DNA of 64,000 bases from Paragorgia papillata. Taxonomy: Eukaryota > Cnidaria > Anthozoa > Scleralcyonacea > Coralliidae. Position 1 is the first letter of the stretch. The number at the start of each line of letters is the position of its first letter. Positions 59,212 through 64,000 of this stretch are shown one piece after another. The DNA is taken from NCBI GenBank assembly GCA_035771165.1, contig JAWNZC010000322.1, forward strand, positions 2,562,501 to 2,626,500. Direction: 5' to 3'. A program made the translations under genes and the position numbers. The notes beneath the pieces were generated by a model. It was not told the DNA's origin and did no database searches. It was given only the letters and a program-made list of their open reading frames with translations.

Positions 59212-59930
59212 CAATCTTCAGGAGCTGAGGTTATTCGCACCATACGACGGTCGGTCCAACAATCCTCTATCCCTGTCATGGTTCTGGTGATCTTCACTTC
59301 ATTCGTTATCACAATTGCATAATCAATGAGGTACCAGTGCTTGGATTGGGGTGCTTTCACCAGTTTCAAGTAGTCTTATGATTTCTTCCTCAGACAAGAC
59401 ATTGTGTTTATTATTGTCAGATCATGTTTAGCACACTAGTTGCTGCATGAGACCATTGCTGTTCATATTTCCAACGCTTTCTTGTCCCATGGTTCTCTTC
59501 CAGTTGAGGTGATCTGTTCCCATATGGACATTGAAGTCTCCAAAGACAATCAGTTTGTTGACAGTTTGGGGACTTTTGATAAAGGTGGCATCAAGATGGG
59601 CATAAAAGGCTTTTTTCCTCTTGCATGGTCTTTGTCAAGGATTGGTGCATAAGCACTGACAATGGCGGCAAAGCAGTCTGCTAGCAGCAGCCGCCGGCAT
59701 TGTCATGAGCCTTTCATTTTCTAGTTGAGAGACGATGTCCGTCTTTATGGCGAAGCCCACGCCATGATGTCTTCTTTCTGTAGTGTAGCAACTAACCTTC
59801 TCTTCCAAAAGAAGGTGTATCCGAGGTGTATTCGTATGTCTCATGCAGGCTACCACCTGGAGATTCACTTGTTTTTTCTTAGTTTTTCAACCGCATGGAG
59901 GAGCACCCACTAGGCGCGGTAACTTTTCTA
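59212..59930 (-). pseudogene. LINE endonuclease half (minus strand)
   Basis: On the minus strand HHGVGFAIKTDIVSQLENER, VFGDFNVHMGTDHLNWKRT and KHWYLIDYAIVITNE can be read, then DCWTDRRMV close to the Polinton edge. These are APE-type endonuclease motifs (GDFN, SDH-like end). Frames are broken. The RT half is at 28,130-29,526, so the LINE was cut in two by the outer Polinton. Confidence 0.75.
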
Positions 59931-60540
59931 GTCCCCTCCCCATTTATAGGGTAAGCAGAGCGGGGCAATTCCCCCCCCCCCCCCCAACGTTTTAAAAAGG
60001 AAAATTTCGGGCACTTTTTGAAAGAAATTTCGAGTAACTTCGGGTAATATTGCTGTTAAATATTCATGATCGTATGTTGAATACGATCTTATGGCTCGCT
60101 ATAAACACTCCCCAACGTGAGAGGGGAGGGGGGCTACTGAGCTTGATATTTTTTTACATGTTTTGCAGTCCTGTGTAATTTAAGTACAGACATTTAGTCA
60201 TTTTAATCAAGAATGATTTTGGTAGTTTTATATAACCTTCAGAATTCTGTAAATTAAAATCTCACCCTAACTTCAAACTTTTCCGCAAGGGGCATTTGCC
60301 CCCGGAAATCTGGCAAGCCGGACCCCCAGTCTTGCGCCTTCGGCGTTCCCCAGTGAGCTCCCCTAATTGTTCCAAGACTGGTGTACACTAGAATAACACA
60401 AGTTCTGATTCCTTTATTAAATCGTATATATTTATATATGATATAGTGTTCTCTTAGTACTGTATCAAATGTTACTGCTAGAATATCTACAAATTAAATG
60501 TCAAATTAAACCAGTGAGAATCGACCAATCATGTAAGAAA
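59931..60540. other. Intergenic, poly-C tract
   Basis: This holds a run of about 18 C near 59,970 and otherwise AT-rich sequence. A poly-C next to a GGGGCAATT-type edge resembles the hAT-like MITE at 16,851, but no clear ends are visible. Confidence 0.45.
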
Positions 60541-60547
60541 TGACTGT

Positions 60548-60570
60548 CACGTGATATTATTCAGCACGTG
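60548..60570 (+). promoter_or_regulatory. Two E-boxes before FBXL14-like gene
   Basis: CACGTG at 60,548-60,553 and 60,565-60,570. They lie 57 and 74 bp before the ATG. They could bind bHLH-ZIP factors; this is only a motif match. Confidence 0.4.
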
Positions 60571-60626
60571 AAGTGGTTTTGGAAAATAACAAAGAATTTG
60601 ATCAAGATGACATACTGTTTGAAAGA

Positions 60627-61856
60627 ATGGATGTGAAACGGCCTTTTAAAGAGGAGGTTTGTGAGAAAGAAGGCAAGAAAGGTTCTTCCATTAACTGTTT
60701 ATTTCCTGAGATTTTAACAATTATATTTTGTTATTTGGATTTACGAGATAAAGGCCGTGTATCTCAAGTTTGTCGACGATGGCGAGATGCTGCTTATGCC
60801 AAGTGCGTGTGGAGGTCGACCCAAGCGAGGCTTCATTTTCGTCGTTCTAGCCAGCACTTGTTCCCTTCATTGGCTACTCGAGGTATTCGGAAAGTACGTG
60901 TACTAAGTTTAAAAAACGATTTAAGTTACTTGGTGCAAAACATGAATGGTATAGAGTGTCTCAACTTGAAAGGATGTTACAACGTTACTGATACAAGTAT
61001 CACCAAAGCTTTTGTGAAGACCATATCGACTTTGACAGTTCTTAATCTGAGTCTTTGTAAACAAGTGACCGATGCTAGTTTAGATCGGATCTCTCGTGTT
61101 TTATGTAACCTTGAAGTACTAGACCTTGGTGGTTGTTGTAATATCACCAATGGCGCTTTGCTTCATTGTGCCAGAGGACTTCTTCACCTGAAACATCTCA
61201 ACTTACGCAGTTGTCGGCATATTTCCGATCTTGGCATCGCCCATATAGCCGGTTTGACAAGCAACACGCAAGGAAATAAGAACTTAACAAACCTCTGCCT
61301 ACAGGATTGCCAGAAAATTACCGATAATGCGCTGAGCAACGTCGCGAAAGGTCTCGTCCATTTAGAAGTGTTGAATTTGAGTTTTTGTTGTGGTATAACA
61401 GATGTAGGCCTAGCATATTTGGCCGGCTTAAAAAATCTAAAGGAAATAAATCTTAGATCGTGTGATAATATAGGAGATGATGGTATTTCTAACTTGACGG
61501 ATGGATGTTCAAGTTTATCCAGTTTAGATGTGAGTTTTTGTGATCGTATTGGAGACGGAGCATTGAAGCACATTTCCCACGGATTATACAATCTTAGACA
61601 TCTTGGACTCGGTTCGTGTCGGATTACAGACGAAGGATTATTTGCTGTGGCGAGGAACTTGCAAGATATTAGAGTATTAAATATTGGACAATGTAATATG
61701 ATTACAGACAAGGGACTTTCATATATAGCAGAGAACCTCCGAAATGTTACAAGCATAGATCTCTATGGCTGTACGAAAGTGACAAAGTTCGGTCTAAACC
61801 AAGTTGTCCAGATGCCTGAACTTCGAATTTTAAATCTTGGCCTCTGGCAAAGGTAA
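60627..61856 (+). CDS. FBXL14: F-box/LRR protein, FBXL14-like
   Basis: 409 residues from the ATG at 60,627, close to the length of vertebrate FBXL14. An F-box (residues about 21-68, INCLFPEILTIIFCYLDLRD, then RRWRDAAYAKCVWRS) is followed by around eleven Cys-containing LRRs (for example LNLSLCKQVTDASLDRIS and LRSCDNIGDDGISNLTDGCS) to the end. It would be the substrate-binding part of an SCF ubiquitin ligase; FBXL14 (Drosophila partner of paired) targets Snail-type factors among others. The gene is uninterrupted by introns, which is common for this gene in animals. It is the only clear host gene in the window. Confidence 0.85.
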   Translation: MDVKRPFKEEVCEKEGKKGSSINCLFPEILTIIFCYLDLRDKGRVSQVCRRWRDAAYAKCVWRSTQARLHFRRSSQHLFPSLATRGIRKVRVLSLKNDLSYLVQNMNGIECLNLKGCYNVTDTSITKAFVKTISTLTVLNLSLCKQVTDASLDRISRVLCNLEVLDLGGCCNITNGALLHCARGLLHLKHLNLRSCRHISDLGIAHIAGLTSNTQGNKNLTNLCLQDCQKITDNALSNVAKGLVHLEVLNLSFCCGITDVGLAYLAGLKNLKEINLRSCDNIGDDGISNLTDGCSSLSSLDVSFCDRIGDGALKHISHGLYNLRHLGLGSCRITDEGLFAVARNLQDIRVLNIGQCNMITDKGLSYIAENLRNVTSIDLYGCTKVTKFGLNQVVQMPELRILNLGLWQR

Positions 61857-62350
61857 CAAAGATACTATTGTCTTCAAATATGTCAACGAATCAGCAGTAG
61901 TCATGGCCTTAATATTAAACTGATAACTATTAACTCCTATGGAGTACGGATATTTTAAACTAATATTTCTAATTTGTACAACTGAAACGCTTAAAAAGTT
62001 ATATATAGAGAATAATTTTTACAATTAATTGCGTAATGGACAACTGCAGTATTATTTTGTACAGTTTTTATAAAAAAGTCAGTTGCCAACTGCCAAGTAC
62101 AATATTTTTAAAGAGATGTGTGTATATGTATATATATTCTTTTTAAAGTCTTTTTCTTGATTTCTCGAATAGGGGACTCACTCAAATAAAGGCCCCCTCT
62201 GGAGGCATTTGTAAAGAAATAAAAGTCCTGCTTGAATAGTGCCCCCCCTTCCAATAATCTATTAAAACCCGATTTCAGAAAATGCCCCTCATAAATGATT
62301 GAATATTAAAGTCCTTGTTTCTTGAAAATAACCTGTTAATCACCACCTCT
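61857..62350. other. 3' flank of the FBXL14-like gene
   Basis: AT-rich region after the stop. AATAAA occurs near 62,217 and AAATAAAGG near 62,186, either of which could serve polyadenylation. No gene seen. Confidence 0.4.
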
Positions 62351-62356
62351 AGAGGG

Positions 62357-62607
62357 ACTTTTAACCCTTTCCCTCCTAGGGGTTCTCACTTGACGAGTAC
62401 AATTGTCGGGCATTGGAGTAAAATCACAAAGTGGCTGGTTTTGGATGACCTAGTAGGGAAAGGGTTAAGGAAGACAGATGGGCAGATAGGCCCAGTTAAC
62501 CTTTTTCCTCCTAGGGGTTCTCACTTGACGAGTAAAATCATCTGGTGTTAGACAGAGTAAAATAACAAAGTGGCTGGTTTTGGGCAACCTAGTAGGGAAA
62601 GGGTTAA
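62357..62607. repeat. Two tandem copies of a TTAACCCTTTCCCTCCTAGG repeat
   Basis: Each copy of about 105 bp begins near AACCCTTTCCCTCCTAGGGG or AACCTTTTTCCTCCTAGGGG and ends CCTAGTAGGGAAAGGGTTAA, making it an imperfect inverted repeat. This is a MITE-like foldback present twice. Confidence 0.6.
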
Positions 62608-63374
62608 AGTGTCTATGAAGTGAAAAACTCATTTGCAATTTTTTGTTCGTTCTATTGAATGGAAGGGCATCGTGTTCACTGAAAATTTCAAGAGAATCTT
62701 GCATATAGTTCTTGAGCTATGAGCCATGGAAAGTTACCATGGCTAGTTCGTTTTTTTGAAAAATTTGAGCTTTCTGGTAACAATGCTTTATGATGACATC
62801 ACATATGCAGATGATTGATGCTTACAGTAAAAAAAAATAATGCTACAGTCACTACTGAAGTGTGAGGAAAGTCTAGTGATAAGTTGCCAATTCTTAATGT
62901 ATATTTGTCTGTTGGTATTGATTTGGGATAAACATCCATTGTATTATGAATAAATGCCATTTAAAGCTAAATTATACTATTTATGTACAGTTTTCAACAA
63001 AAAATCTTCATGGGCTTTGGTAGTGGCTACAGAAATACAGTAATATGCAATGAACTACAGAAGAAGAAGTGGGAAGGTATTCCATTTTGACTGTAAATCC
63101 ATTGTTGTTATATATACTGTAGTATGCAAATGGTTGCATACTCATAAGGCATTGTTACCAAGTGCCCAAATTCTCCAAAACTGAACTAGTGGAGCCATGG
63201 CAAACTTTCATTAGAGGGCCATTAGAGAGTTCATAGCTTGAAGACTATACAGCAGATAATCTTGACATTTTTGGTGAAATGCTCAAATGCCCATGCAATG
63301 CTCTTCTAGAAGTTCACTAAACCAAGAAAATTACCAACACGTTTTTCACTTCATAGAAACTTTAAAGTGTCACT
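62608..63374. mobile_element. Non-coding DNA element of about 0.77 kb with inverted ends
   Basis: AAAGTGTCTATGAAGTGAAA on the left faces TTTCACTTCATAGAAACTTT on the right (63,341-63,362). One mismatch is seen. No transposase frame and no certain target duplication. Confidence 0.55.
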
Positions 63375-63709
63375 AAGACGAAAAAATTGTGAATCTAGTA
63401 TTGATACGAGTAAACTATTTCCAAATGAGGTATACCGGTGTTTTCAGTTTCTGATTGGTTTAGATAACCTAACCCCAACTAGAAGCCTCTGCGGAGGAGA
63501 GAGTAACCCCAACAAAACCCCTATTAAAACCTTCCCCTAACCCTAATATGGGAACGAATTGACAATGTGATTGGTTACTTATAGCCAATCAGAAAACTCG
63601 TTTATATTTAGATCCCACCGTAAGAAGTGGAAGTGGAACGCGGGCTCTGGGGACGAGCTATTGGGTGAGTCCGTGATCAGATGTCAGCTGATATTTTAAA
63701 CCTTTTTCA

Positions 63710-63717
63710 TATATAAG
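63710..63717 (+). promoter_or_regulatory. TATA box before the last gene
   Basis: TATATAAG, identical to the TATA box in the inner Polinton TIR, 75 bp before the ATG at 63,785. Confidence 0.5.
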
Positions 63718-63784
63718 CAGAACATTGCGCTTCATAATCATTTATCATTTGTGTCGATCACTTGTTGGCTTGTCGTCAACGAGG

Positions 63785-64000
63785 ATGACTTCATCCGTCG
63801 AAAATATGGAGCAACAAATTTTAGGAATTGTTGCTTCAACAGAGTCTTACGAAGTGAAGAAAACGTTGATCCAGTGTTTCACATGTAATCTCTCTTTTCA
63901 ACCCATGGAGAATGAAGCATGTTATGCTATTTTGAAACTGGCGATTCGATGGATAGCGTACGACTCTGAAGCTTTGTTGGTCGAAAGTGGTCGGATGATG
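63785..64000 (+). CDS. Unrecognised protein, first 72 codons (runs off the window)
   Basis: Open from ATG to the window end. The start MTSSVENMEQQILGIVASTE and later KLAIRWIAYDSEALLVESGR look helical and unlike a repeat-derived frame. A good TATA box lies 75 bp upstream. No family is recognised. It could be a host gene or the first gene of another element. Confidence 0.45.
   Translation, partial: MTSSVENMEQQILGIVASTESYEVKKTLIQCFTCNLSFQPMENEACYAILKLAIRWIAYDSEALLVESGRMM

Overview
This window looks like animal nuclear DNA, most likely from a cnidarian (probably an anthozoan). The evidence is one intronless FBXL14-like gene in a sea of simple repeats, MITEs, decayed retrotransposons and Polinton/Maverick (adintovirus-like) elements. 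The cnidarian assignment is inference from the style of the repeat families; no host marker gene settles it.

Left part (1-29.5 kb). A 6.3 kb ATT/ACT satellite is followed by a decayed R4/Dong-like non-LTR retrotransposon on the minus strand, with TAA-type simple repeats on both sides. Next come intergenic DNA with several MITEs (hAT-, Mutator- and Harbinger-like by their target duplications), a broken MULE-like transposon with OTU, SAP-like and SWIM modules (17.9-21.0 kb), a candidate hammerhead ribozyme (21.4 kb), a 2 kb satellite of 27-bp units (25-27 kb) and the RT half of an unrelated LINE (28.1-29.5 kb).

Centre (29,533-59,205). This is the main find. An AT-rich Polinton with 266-bp terminal inverted repeats (TIRs) and a perfect 6-bp target duplication (TTGGGG) lies inside that LINE, separating its endonuclease and RT parts. 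A second, different Polinton (33,087-43,932; TIRs of about 1.67 kb; 6-bp duplication TACGCT) lies inside an acidic gene of the first. The order of events is therefore LINE, then outer Polinton, then inner Polinton.

The outer element (about 18.8 kb without its guest) encodes protein-primed DNA polymerase B, integrase, packaging ATPase, a major-capsid candidate, a penton-like protein, a TFIIB-like zinc-ribbon protein, PriCT-2-like proteins and many small membrane proteins. Nearly every gene starts at a TAATAAA-type motif touching the ATG, and many genes end in or are separated by perfect hairpins. These expression signals resemble those of cytoplasmic large DNA viruses more than host promoters.

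The inner element (10.8 kb) encodes a chromodomain integrase, penton, core protein, major capsid, adenain-like protease, a zinc-finger packaging ATPase and two conserved Polinton ORFs. I can see no DNA polymerase in it. Its long TIRs duplicate a triple GRF-type zinc-finger gene and a small Bcl-2-like gene, driven by a promoter with three AP-1 consensus sites, CCAAT-type sequences and a TATA box.

Right part (59.2-64 kb). The endonuclease half of the LINE, an intact single-exon FBXL14-like F-box/LRR gene (60,627-61,856), more repeats, and the first 72 codons of an unrecognised gene running off the window edge.
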